Shown here one piece after another: positions 10,250-28,826 of a stretch of DNA of 43,500 bases. A program made the translations under genes and the position numbers. Below the pieces are notes generated by a model. That model saw only the letters and a list, made by a program, of their open reading frames with translations. It did not search any database and was not told the DNA's origin. Every line of letters starts with the position of its first letter. The first letter of the stretch is position 1. Origin of the DNA: Mesostigma viride (Eukaryota; Streptophyta; Mesostigmatophyceae; Mesostigmatales; Mesostigmataceae); the NCBI GenBank assembly GCA_009746045.1, contig RPFO01000667.1:4879367-4922866 (forward strand), given 5' to 3'.

Positions 10250-11985
10250 AGAACCACTAGTAAAGTACGCGGCGCGACGCCCAAAAGCATCCAATGCACC
10301 GCAGTACTGTCACGAGGACAACAGTGTCCCAGTACAAACTACACGTAACCTAGGAACGACCGAGGCAAAGGACCTAATTAACGTCCGTAACTACGACGAA
10401 TTGTTACGCGACGTAACAGTACGCCTACGTTCCAGCACATCAATGTCACCGCATTCGAGTGGTCCCGTGGTCACTGTCACAGGCATGCATGTTACCCCTA
10501 GACTAGACCCCACCACAGTGATACGCGACACCACATGGCTGCATGTTGGCAAGGTGCGCCTTGACACGCTCGCTCTGGACCCGCTAGAGTTTGGGTGGGT
10601 CCTCACAACTGGCGGCACCCCAACGACGAAGTGCCTTTTCGAGTACACAGCAGATTGGGCATACCGGCTTCTTCTACATAAACTGAACATCACAGGATGC
10701 ACCCGGGTCGCCTCCGATGGCACCCCGAGTGGCCGGGCTACACCTGGATCAAGAACATTCCCTTGGCAGTGGATCACCCATTGGTCGACAAACGGGCCAC
10801 CGACGTCCATGCAGCACCTAATAATGCACCGGGCCATCGGGGTCAACTCCCAACTGCACCATCGATCGGTATTCCCACGCGGCGGCGTGATTATGCAGCT
10901 CTCCAGATGAAACAATTGAGCACAGATTTCTGGACTGCCAACTCGCAGGGGTTTAGCAATGGCTGCTGGGTATATGGGCAAAGTGGATGGCTATTACATC
11001 ACCACCCACCGTCATGACACTATCTACGGTTATTTTCGACACCACGGGATTACGGGACGCGAGCCTCACAGCCAACCAGATCAGTGGCATGGATATGGCT
11101 ACGCACGACGATGCTCCACACCCGGCATTTGGCAATGAGTACGCAACGAGACCGTCATCACGCTACGTGCCGAGTACACTAGAGGTGCCGTGGTCCGCCG
11201 GTTTACATCCTCTTGGAACCTGGCCATGCGTCGATACTGGCTCCTGGCGACGGAACAACACAAAGTATGGGACTCGGGCCCCGCCTACCAATTATGCCCC
11301 CAGCCCATTGGAAGTCTTCCATCAGCCTGAGCACTCATGGGGATGAATAAGGTCTTTACACTCATGCCGGACGCCGATATAGTATCTTCAATACAACTGA
11401 ATGGCTACTACCATGGTCGCAGGGCGCGCCTTATTAATGCGGGCACCCCAATTTAGGCTCAACTAGGTGTTTGGCTATTTGTGGCATACCTAGGTTATCT
11501 GGAAATAGAAGGTTATCTGGAAATTAAAAAACACACCCCTACAGTATTCACCGGAAATCTCAAAAATACACAACAGGTACGGTGTCGAATCATGGGTCGA
11601 CTATATTAGTGTCAACTCAATGGGGAATACTTATTGGATCTGGCAGCGACTTAACAGTTGTAAGTACGAACCGGTCAGTAAAGAGGACTACGGTAGTCGG
11701 ACTAACAAGTCCTAACTCCACCGTGTCTGGTTACCAGTTGCCACGTTGCGCAACCCCAGTGAGTGGGTCGGAAGTTGGGAAAACCAACTGATTGCAGCGA
11801 TGCCAGAACAGCCATGCTCGTGCGTGCTATGACAGGAGAATGGCACGCAAGGACAACTTCAGGGCACCGCACAGAGACGAAGTGCTTGACGAGCGCTGTT
11901 CTGGTGGTGTTACCAGCGCATAGAATCGGGTCAGGCAGTCGTCGGTATCCCGCTGGTCTGGCGTGAGGCGTTTGCTTCTAATTTT
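10250..11985 (+). pseudogene. Decayed protein-coding region, family unknown
   Basis: Plus strand. A chain of protein-like stretches continues through frameshifts and a few stops. About 10250-10700 reads open (NYDELLRDVTVRL; GWVLTTGGTPTTKCLFEYTA). About 10697-10960 shifts frame (HPEWPGYTWIKNIPLAVDHP; LSTDFWTANSQGF). About 10960-11460 reads GKVDGYYITTHRHDTIYGYF, NLAMRRYWLLATEQHKVWD and SIQLNGYYHGRRARLINAGT. About 11590-11985 reads SWVDYISVNSMGNTYWIWQR and NPSEWVGSWENQLIAAMPEQ. Tyr and Trp are common. No catalytic motif or domain is recognised. It lies between the retrotransposon and the DnaJ gene and may be a mobile-element or virus-derived structural protein, but this is speculation. Confidence 0.4.
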
Positions 11986-12281
11986 GGCCTGTGACGGTAA
12001 TTCGCAGCCTCCATGCCAGAGGGCCTTCGAAGTACGCCGCATTACTGGGCAGCGGATTGCTATTTACCCTTCAGTAACCCGACGTAACATATACGTAACC
12101 AATTTTGCTATTTCTCGGCTGCATCTTAGCACGAAACGGCGTCATTGTATTTAAGTAGGCGGCAAGGTCGCTAATCTTCGGTTGCCATGGTGTCTTAGTG
12201 AAGGCGACCTGTCTGAGCGGGGTATTCGTGCCAGCATGCCATGCACGGTTACTGTTAAATTATAGTTCTGTACTGGATTTG

Positions 12282-13958
12282 ATGGCTGGGCATGATGGCT
12301 CAGGCGTGTATGCCTCGCCGTCAGACGCATCCCGATGGGCATTAGTGACAACCGATGGCCAGGAGCAGGAATCGTTGGTCGAGCCTCCCCCGGAATTCGG
12401 GGCGTTGACCATTTTCTCGACACGTCGTCCACGCGACGTCCTAGCTGGCCTTTCCAGCGGACTCAAAAATGTCACCAAGGGCTTGATTTCCGGCATCGCG
12501 GCTCTCATCGCCTGCCCATTCATTGGCGCCAAGGAGAAAGGGGCCACGGGGTTTGCGATCGGGGCCGTGGAGGGCCTCGTCTCCGCCGTCGCTCTCCCGC
12601 TGATGGGACTCGGGACTGGCCTCTATCAGTTCGGGCGCGGTGTGATATACACCCCCGAGGCCTTGGCGGAGCACCTTGCGGACAAGATGTGGGACAAGGA
12701 CAAGCGGCGCTGGTACTCGTACAGCCTCAAGGCAGAGGCCGAAGAGCTCAAGAACGAGGAGGCCAGCACGCACGGGTCCTCCGCCACCAGTGGCGGCGGT
12801 GCGTCCAAGGAGACCCAGCTGTACGACATCCTCGGGGTGGCCCCAAGCGCGTCTCATTCGGAGATCAAGCGCGCCTACTACCAGAAAGCGCTCGCGTTCC
12901 ACCCGGACAAGAACCCGCACGACCCCGAGGCGCACAAGAAGTTCCAGCAGGTCGGCGCTGCGTACCAGGTCCTCTCAGACGACCGCCTGCGCGCGCGCTA
13001 CGACGCCGAGGGCGCGGCGAGCATCGATGAGAAGGGCCTCGTCGGCTCGTCGGAGCTGTTCATGTTCGTATTCGGGAGCGAGCGGTTTGAGGACTGGGTC
13101 GGTGAGCTCATGCTCATGCGCATGCAGGACGTGGCCATGCCCAGTGCGACCTCGCCCGATGGGAAGCTTGACGCGGAGGGCTTCCTCCAGCAGCAGGCGG
13201 CGCTCGAGTCCCAGATGAAGAAGCGGCAGCACAAGCGGGAGGTCGCGTGCGCGGTCCACCTGGCAGAGATCCTGGACCTGTATGTGCACCCGCCGGACGG
13301 TGATGTCGGCCAGGATGCGTTCCGGTCCAAGATCCGCGCCGCCGCGCAGGAGCTCTCCTCGACCGCGTTCGGAGGTACCCTGATCGCGGTGCTCGCGCAC
13401 GTGTACGAGGAGCAGGCGGTCAAGCACCTGGGCTTCCGCCACGGCGTCCCTGCTGGGCTGGGCCTGCGGAGCGCGGCGGAGAAAGCGCACATGCTCGCGG
13501 TGCGGTTCCGCGTGCTGGCGTCGGCGCTGCGCGCGTACAAGACGGAGCGGCTGTCCAACATCATGGAGACGATGTGGTTTGTGACCGTGGTCGACGTAGA
13601 GGGCACGCTGCGCGCTGTGTGCAACCGCGTGCTCAAGGACCTGGACGTGAGCGACAAGGAGCGGCACGGCCGCGCCGAGGGGCTGCTGGCGATCGCAGAG
13701 TGCTTCAGGAAATGCGGCAAGTCGCTCGAGGACGGGATGAGGGAGCTGGCGGAGAAGATCCAGCTGGATGAGACCATGGCGCAGGCGCAGGCGCGTGCCG
13801 AGGAGCAGGCTGCCGCGGTTGCTGCTGCCGCGAGTGCTGCCAGCAGTAGCAACGCCGCAGCGGCCGCACAGGCAGCCGCCAGCAGCAGCAACGCGGGGAG
13901 CACGGCGCCGTCGACGGTGGCGGGGGCGGCGGCACAAGCCACGGCGACCGGGACTTGA
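12282..13958 (+). CDS. DnaJ (Hsp40) protein with C-terminal DnaJ-X domain
   Basis: Intact single-exon gene of 558 codons from the chosen start (MAGHDGSG). An in-frame ATG at 12198 would add 28 residues of unlike composition and is less likely. The N-terminal third holds a Gly/Ala-rich hydrophobic segment (GLSSGLKNVTKGLISGIAAL, GAKEKGATGFAIGAVEGLV). A WDKDKRRW motif follows. The J-domain (YDILGVAPSASHSEIKRAYY) has its essential HPD at residues 207-209. The region after it (FGSERFEDWVGEL onward) resembles the DnaJ-X domain of plant and algal DnaJ proteins. The C-terminus is Ala/Ser/Gln-rich low complexity. The J-domain would stimulate Hsp70 ATPase; the client is unknown. GC content is much higher than in the flanking DNA. 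The N-terminal block is what suggests a stramenopile host. Confidence 0.9.
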   Translation: MAGHDGSGVYASPSDASRWALVTTDGQEQESLVEPPPEFGALTIFSTRRPRDVLAGLSSGLKNVTKGLISGIAALIACPFIGAKEKGATGFAIGAVEGLVSAVALPLMGLGTGLYQFGRGVIYTPEALAEHLADKMWDKDKRRWYSYSLKAEAEELKNEEASTHGSSATSGGGASKETQLYDILGVAPSASHSEIKRAYYQKALAFHPDKNPHDPEAHKKFQQVGAAYQVLSDDRLRARYDAEGAASIDEKGLVGSSELFMFVFGSERFEDWVGELMLMRMQDVAMPSATSPDGKLDAEGFLQQQAALESQMKKRQHKREVACAVHLAEILDLYVHPPDGDVGQDAFRSKIRAAAQELSSTAFGGTLIAVLAHVYEEQAVKHLGFRHGVPAGLGLRSAAEKAHMLAVRFRVLASALRAYKTERLSNIMETMWFVTVVDVEGTLRAVCNRVLKDLDVSDKERHGRAEGLLAIAECFRKCGKSLEDGMRELAEKIQLDETMAQAQARAEEQAAAVAAAASAASSSNAAAAAQAAASSSNAGSTAPSTVAGAAAQATATGT

Positions 13959-15431
13959 TCAGGCGAAGAGGCAGGGTAGCGGGGACGAGCAGGATGGGCG
14001 GGATGGGCTGGCTCGGGTAGGGATGGATATGCCGGCGTGAGCAGGTAGCTCCCCGCTGCTGCAAACCCGGCTTGGGGTAAGGGGCAAGGTGGGAACTGCG
14101 GCCTGGTTTGGGCAGGGTGCCCGGTGCCCAACACGGTCTCATGGCCTGGCTGGGATATCGTGCCGGGGTCCAGCATCGGGGGAGTGGATCGGTGCAACCA
14201 TGGCATGGGGTGAACCCGAGTCTAGGTTTTCCCGACCGTCATGGCGGCCACAGTGGTGGTGGCCGCGAGCATTGTTGGCATAGTTTCCATGCATGTCTTG
14301 TCTGGAGATCGAGATGCCAGGGCAAGAAGAGCTCATGCTGACAGTGGCACAAGTTCAGGTCATCGCCATGCGCCTACCCACCGGGGATGCTGGTTGACAT
14401 GCCGGGGTCCATCCGCTGTATGAGCCGGTTCCCTTGCCACAAATTGCGGCAGCGTTGCAGGGACGCATGCTCCCGCCGTATAGGCGAGTTGAAAGTGCTC
14501 ATCTTAGTGATGGGGTTGAGGCCACAAGCGCTTGCCCCCGGAACCTAGGCGAGCTCTGGGTCATTGGCCTCCTTTGCTGACCTAGGTGACATCATGTTGG
14601 TGGGATGACCTTGGTGTTGGAACGTGGTGATGACTTGCTGACGCCTTGGTGGCTGGCCCTGACGCCAGGCAGGGAAAACGTGCCTTGTCTACATTCAGCC
14701 ATCCTTGCGCGGTAGCCTCGCAGCGATTTGTGCGGTCCCATATTTTCCGTTGGAATGCCGCCAGGCAACATGCCAGCAAGCTGACCCCAAATATGGAGGT
14801 TAACGCCCTCGTAGATCTTTAAGGTCAGCCCATCATGAGCTCCGGGCTTTGACTGGGTGATTGGAACGTGCGAGCACTGCCACGTGCTGTGGGCCCCCTC
14901 CCATGGCTTCCGCTCGGCATTCCAAGGTCGCAAGGTCAGGCACGCCATTGTGCCTGTAGGTGGCAAGGCGCCCGATCAGCCTGGCTGCCACTGCAGCACC
15001 AACGGCTGAGCTAAAGATTGGTTATTTATTCCTGGCCACGCGCTGGGCGTTTGTGTGCATTGTGGTGAGCATTACCACGCCTTGCAAGGATTGGATTTGT
15101 GAGGCAGAACTTTACAGCCGGGGTAGGCTCAACACCGACATAGTACTAGGTCATCTAGTCGCTCTTTGCGTTAGCGAGCCATAACTTCAATGAACAAGGC
15201 TACACAATTAATTAATTAAGCCATGAATTAATTAATTGATTAAGGCTACATCTCCATTCATATCCATCATCCTGAACGAATCGAAAACGCGGATAAGATA
15301 ACGGCAGGCTCGAGCTACCATGGTCCGGATTCTCTAGATAATTTTCTTGCCTGCGCTGGTTGTCTCATGGATACTACTAGATAAATTGTATGATACCACC
15401 ATCAGGAGCGGTGTGGATTGTAACAGAATAA
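13959..15431. other. Intergenic DNA without a recognisable gene
   Basis: GC-rich DNA downstream of the DnaJ gene. The longest open frame (14966-14592 minus, 124 codons) has no recognisable motif. At 15210-15243 there is an AT-rich stretch of ATTAATTAATT runs flanked by GCTAC on both sides, which may be a site of (TTAA)n insertion. Confidence 0.5.
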
Positions 15432-15662
15432 AATTAATTAATTAATTAATTAGGAACATCACTCCGTTGGGAGTGTAAGCTACCCTTGCTCTAGGTGCAC
15501 CAGGGCACCGGCACCACCATGCTGTCTCAGGTTCAACCCGCCTAATTGTGCAGGCGGGATCCTGGCACGGGGGAGGAAGATCATCATGGCTATACAAGGG
15601 CTAGGGCATGGCTTCTCGACAGAAAGCATCTCTCTGCATAGGCATTAATTAATTAATTAATA
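15432..15662 (-). mobile_element. MITE-like element in (TTAA)n, copy A
   Basis: A segment of about 190 bp bounded on both sides by runs of TTAA. Read on the minus strand it contains ATGCAGAGAG, GAGAAGCCATGCCCTAG and AGCCATGATGATCTTCC, which also occur in the same order at 41966-42060 on the plus strand, and in diverged form on the minus strand at 29695-29960. It has no coding capacity. The TTAA boundaries suggest the same insertion chemistry as the larger TTAA elements. Confidence 0.6.
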
Positions 15663-16046
15663 AGCACGTGACTGCGTCACGTGGGTGCCAATAAAGGAAC
15701 CTTCAACCCTATATACACAGTGAGAAGGAGGGAGGGCGCCCTAGCTTCTCTCACTGCCGCAGGTAGGCAGGCCACAGAGCGCTCTCTCCACGGCATGGTG
15801 CCGGGGCGCAACACTGTGGGTGCAATACAACCAGTGCAATACCATAGGTAGGCTGACGCATAGCTTATGCTACAAATGTGAGGTGGGCTCAAGACGTCGG
15901 CTAATTAAGGCGCAAGCTGATGGCCACAAGGTGCCAGAGCTAATTGAAGGTACTATAACGCTGTGCGCTAATATCGTTTCAAGTGCTGTAATGCCTAAGC
16001 TATCCCATCATCGATTGCCCCCATCTAGACAACTAGCTGGAGTGCT
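15663..16046. other. No gene seen
   Basis: Short open frames only. I see no domain or repeat other than the flanking elements. Confidence 0.5.
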
Positions 16047-16637
16047 CTATCCCGGGGAAGCCCGGGGGGACTTCCACAGTTTCTTGTTGACATAGAGGTC
16101 CCCGCCCCGCCAGTACACTTGGGGCTTCTCGGGGTTGGTCTTGTGGCGGATGTAGTCGGGCCACTGATCGCGGCGTTGCTGCTGCTGGGCTGGCGTCAGG
16201 TCGTCGTCAAGCGACCAGGAGGTGTTCACCAGCTTCTTGCGGCGAGAGAGGAACCGAACTCGGGCTGTGATGTCGCTGAAGGTGAGGACCACTGGAGGGG
16301 GCCCAGCCTTGGCCCGTGGATGGGGCAGGCGGTAGGCGCCCTGCAGTATCGCACCTGGCAGCTGCATGCACGCCAAGAGCTGTTTCTTCAGCTCGTCGAG
16401 AAGAGAGTCTGGGGTCTCCTCCGGCAGCATGTCGAAGCGCCTGAGGATGACCCGGCAGCGGCGACGGTCGCGGTCAGCGGCCTCGCGGCGCGTGTCTTCC
16501 AGCTCCTGGAGCTTGGTGGTGATGGCGGTCGTGGTAGAGGATGCCTGGCTCTTGAGCAGGTCCGCCCAGGAGGCGCGAGTCGAGGGGTCATCGCTAGCCC
16601 TACCAGCAGGTTGGGAGGCGATGGATAGCATAGGCAT
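16047..16637 (-). pseudogene. LINE (non-LTR) ORF1-like protein fragment
   Basis: Minus strand, 196 codons. The order is Ser/Ala-rich N-terminus, a predicted coiled coil (TTKLQELEDTRREAADRDRR), an RRM-like segment (CRVILRRFDMLPEETPDSLL), and a C-terminal segment with VVLTFSDITARVRFLSRRKK, SLDDDLTPAQQQQRRDQWPD and YWRGGDLYVNKKLW. The last pattern (basic helix, then 'DLTP..Q..RR', then 'WRG..LYVNKK') is typical of ORF1 of L1-like and related LINEs, an RNA chaperone for the element RNP. It ends at a stop at 16047. No endonuclease or reverse transcriptase follows, so it is a fragment or an independent relic. Confidence 0.65.
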
Positions 16638-16652
16638 AGCATGGCTAAATTC

Positions 16653-16955
16653 TTAATGCAACATCCATGGGGGTCCCATTATAGACATAGCGTGCAGATC
16701 GCGTTTTCCGCGTCTTCCGCGGCCCGGCACTGAACGCAAAGGTTTTCACCTTTGCGGAGTGCCTGATCAGAATAGCGTGGCTAAATGTTGAAGGCAGAAT
16801 AAAAAGGTGGCCTCTGCTCCACTAAATGCACATAGATTAGTCAGGCTTAGCTTAGCACGTGGCTCAAGCCTATTCGCATGTGCGCCTATAATGGGACTCT
16901 CCACGGACGATGGTTTTCTCCTTGATAATGGGACTCTCAACGGATGATGCATTAA
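16653..16955. mobile_element. Foldback MITE-like element with TTAA ends
   Basis: TTAATGCA-CATCC-TGGGG followed by GTCCCATTAT starts at 16653. Its inverted counterpart (ATAATGGGACTC, then CGGATGATGCATTAA) ends at 16955. A second copy of the right arm lies at 16890-16915. The same arm occurs at 41932-41963. The interior includes the 16694-16769 SINE-like body. The sequence just outside the left TTAA (GGCTAAATTC) is also shared with 41964-41973, so the true element could extend further. Confidence 0.45.
16694..16769 (+). repeat. SINE-like body segment
   Basis: Nearly identical to the reverse complement of 19453-19530. It contains a hairpin of GCAAAGG and CCTTTGC around TTTTCA. The tRNA-like head found next to the other copy is missing here. 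Confidence 0.6.
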
Positions 16956-17344
16956 GGAGTGCTACCGGCTCCGGAAGGACCGCCTGGACCTGGAGGGCCA
17001 GCGGGCCCTTTGGTCGGTGCGGACCTGGACGTCGTACTGGCGCCAACGCCTTTCGGTAGCACTTACCCCGGCTATGGCTGGTCAACATCTTGCTCCGTCG
17101 CACGCGGGCTGACTTTGCGGCTCAGCACGGTTATTAGGCTGTTGTTTCGTTCCGCGGTGTGGCTCAAGTGTCCCATGCCGGCTGTGCTTACTTCGTCGTG
17201 GTATCTCTTGTTAGCGTTGGCTTTGGTTATGTTTGATTGGGTGCCTTCACTCTTGATGTAAGTAATTATAATTTTCAGTATATACTCACGTGCCTCCAAG
17301 GGCCACAGAGCACTGAAAAATGCCTTCAAGCCCTGTGTACAGTT
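16956..17344 (+). other. Possible coding remnant, unassigned
   Basis: At 16957-17100 the plus strand reads YRLRKDRLDLEGQRALWSVR followed by TWTSYWRQRLSVALTPAMAG, which looks protein-like and GC-rich compared with the AT-richer DNA after 17110. No start, stop logic or family can be given. It may be a further piece of a retroelement. Confidence 0.25.
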
Positions 17345-17355
17345 GATGCGGACCG

Positions 17356-17421
17356 GTGACAGCAATCGCTTGGTGATTGCTGTCACGTTAGTGACAACAA
17401 TCACTTTGTGATCGCTGTCAC
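17356..17421. repeat. Two adjacent hairpins with related arms
   Basis: The first has perfect 12-bp arms GTGACAGCAATC (17356-17367) and complement (17375-17386). The second has 14-nt arms (17391-17404 and 17408-17421) with 12 of 14 paired and loop TTT. The two hairpins are similar to each other and separated by GTTA. Confidence 0.85.
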
Positions 17422-17675
17422 GTTAGTGACAATGATAGGACACGACCTGGAGTTGTGAGGACGAAAATCCATAAAGGAAGCTCCAGTAAAAACCAATATG
17501 TTCAAGGTGCTCCGCTGTTGTATCGTTGAGGTTTGTCAATCTCAACCACAACGAGACTACGGCGGTGTGCCATGCCATGCGAGGTCATTTATGTGCAGTC
17601 CTGGGTTTGGTAGACAATTGGGTGGCGGCCAGGTTAGCTCCGTGAGGAGCCTGCTTAACCCCCCCCTCAGATCCC

Positions 17676-18362
17676 GTGAGGAACCTGCAAGTCCTCCCAA
17701 GACTCCTGTCATAGTGGTTTGGCAACGCCAAACTCTGCCAGTATAGCCTTGCAGGCTACGGCCGTTGCGTTCGCGAGAGCGCAAGACACTGCAGGGGTCC
17801 TTGCATTCTCGCGAATGCAAGGTCCCCTGGGTTTGATAACCCCATATCGGTCGCCAGCCTCTTCGAGGCATGTGCGTAGACCATGGGGCCCGCTTTGCGG
17901 TAAAGAATGATCAACTGCCCACTTCGTGGGCAGGGCTTTACAGTCACTGTACAGCCCCCCGTGGTCCCCTCCTTGAGGAGACACGCGAGTTCACTATTAT
18001 TGATGTATCTACCAGTATAGAGCAGTGAGGAACCTGCAAGTCCTCCCAAGACTCCCGTCATGGTGGTTTGGCAACACCAAACTCTGCCAGTATAGCCTGC
18101 AAGGCTATGGCTGTTGCGTTCGCGAGAGCGCAAGACACTGCAGGGGCCCTTGCATTCTCGCGAATGCAAGGTCCCCTGGGTTTGATAACCCCATATTGGT
18201 CGCCAGCCTCTTTGAGGCATGTGCGTAGACCATGGGGCCCGCTTTGCGGTAAAGAATGACCAACTGCCCACTTCGTGGGCAGTGCTTTACAGTCACTGTA
18301 CAGCCCCCCGTGGTCCCCTCCTTGAGGAAACACGCGAGTTCACTATTATTGATGTATCCCTA
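17676..18362. repeat. Tandem duplication of a 349-bp hairpin-chain block
   Basis: Copy 1 (17676-18013) and copy 2 (18025-18362) are nearly identical at a 349-bp offset. Each is almost wholly made of consecutive short inverted repeats. In copy 1: GTTTGGC (17717-17733, loop AAC), TAGCC (17744-17758), TTGCGTTC (17765-17784, loop GCGA), CCTTGCATTC (17799-17822, extending to about 17792-17829 with one mismatch), GGGTT (17829-17842), GCCTC (17857-17869, loop TTC), CCGC (17890-17900), CTGCCCAC (17915-17933, loop TTC), TACAGT (17939-17951) and CTCC (17970-17981). There is no coding potential. Confidence 0.85.
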
Positions 18363-18568
18363 CTATTATTGATGTATTGATGTAAGTCGATGCCTTGAGT
18401 GAGTGCCATTACGTGAGTGGCCGCAAATGCACGCGTTCAACCCATCTCCTTCCGCCTTCAGCTGTGCCCGCTGACTCCAGGAGCCCGCATTCCCCATTCA
18501 AATGTGCAGGCCACCCCTTGCTGCAATCCGCCTGTGAGAGTGCCTGCTTGGTTGCTGCGTCGATGGCT

Positions 18569-28101
<9,533 letters not shown>

Positions 28102-28826
28102 TTGTTGCAAATGCTCGTCGTAAATGACAAAGGGACGAGAAATAAAGCCTTCCTGACGGAAGACGCCTTACGAATCTTTCGGTGTGGTGTTCCGTGTTAT
28201 GTACCACCTGTCCCAACGAGCCCAGGCGGCGCGAGGCCCTCGGAAGGCGTTAGGCGGGAACTGCCTCGTACCTAGTCGTTTGCACGGCACGTGCCGGTCC
28301 GTCGACACGAACCCCGAGGCCATCAGAAATTGCCGCGAGGCGCGAAGCCGTTTCAGTACGGAGTTCATGCCGGTTCAGTACATGCGGGAGGGTTTGATGA
28401 TCGACTTCTCTTGCTCGGCCGTTTCCGGGTTTTGGCGCGAGATGGTCTCATTTACGGTCCCGAAAGAAAGTCATTTCTGGCGCGCAGGCGCGGGCGATGC
28501 AGGCCTGACACGTGGCTTGTTGTGGGTCATGAACTAACTACCCGAACCCTCCCGCAGCCGCGTGCACGGGAAACAAATCCAGGCAAAAATTCATCATTAT
28601 TTTATGAGCGCAGGAACATGGGCAATGATTGCACTGCGCAACTGCTGGTAGCACAGGCACTTGACACGGTTCTGGTGGATTGAACTTCGTGCAGTTGCGT
28701 TTTTAAGGAGGAGGCGAGTGGCCGTGTGCAGCCGGATAACCGGTTTTTACAGATATCAGTTCTTAGAAATTCCGGTTAGGCGAGTCGCAGATTGCTGCAT
28801 AGCGAGCACTTTCGTCGCCTTTCATC
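28102..28826. promoter_or_regulatory. Shared upstream region of two divergent genes
   Basis: 725 bp between the DcpS start (28101, minus) and the oxidoreductase start (28827, plus). It must contain both promoters and 5' UTRs if the gene models are right. I recognise no TATA box or other defined element. On the minus strand the frame stays open from 28176 down to the DcpS ATG (FRQEGFISRPFVIYDEHLQQ), so a longer DcpS N-terminus through an upstream exon is possible. Confidence 0.5.

Noticed and set aside
12198-12281. Earlier in-frame ATG for the DnaJ protein
   Set aside because: The 28 extra residues are unlike family N-termini and lie in lower-GC DNA; the ATG at 12282 is preferred, though cDNA could change this.
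12975-14206. Long antisense frames opposite the DnaJ gene (320 and 402 codons)
   Set aside because: Mirror frames of GC-rich coding DNA with no recognisable domain.
14592-14966. 124-codon minus-strand frame as a gene
   Set aside because: No motif, no neighbours supporting it and no codon bias that I can judge; left as intergenic.
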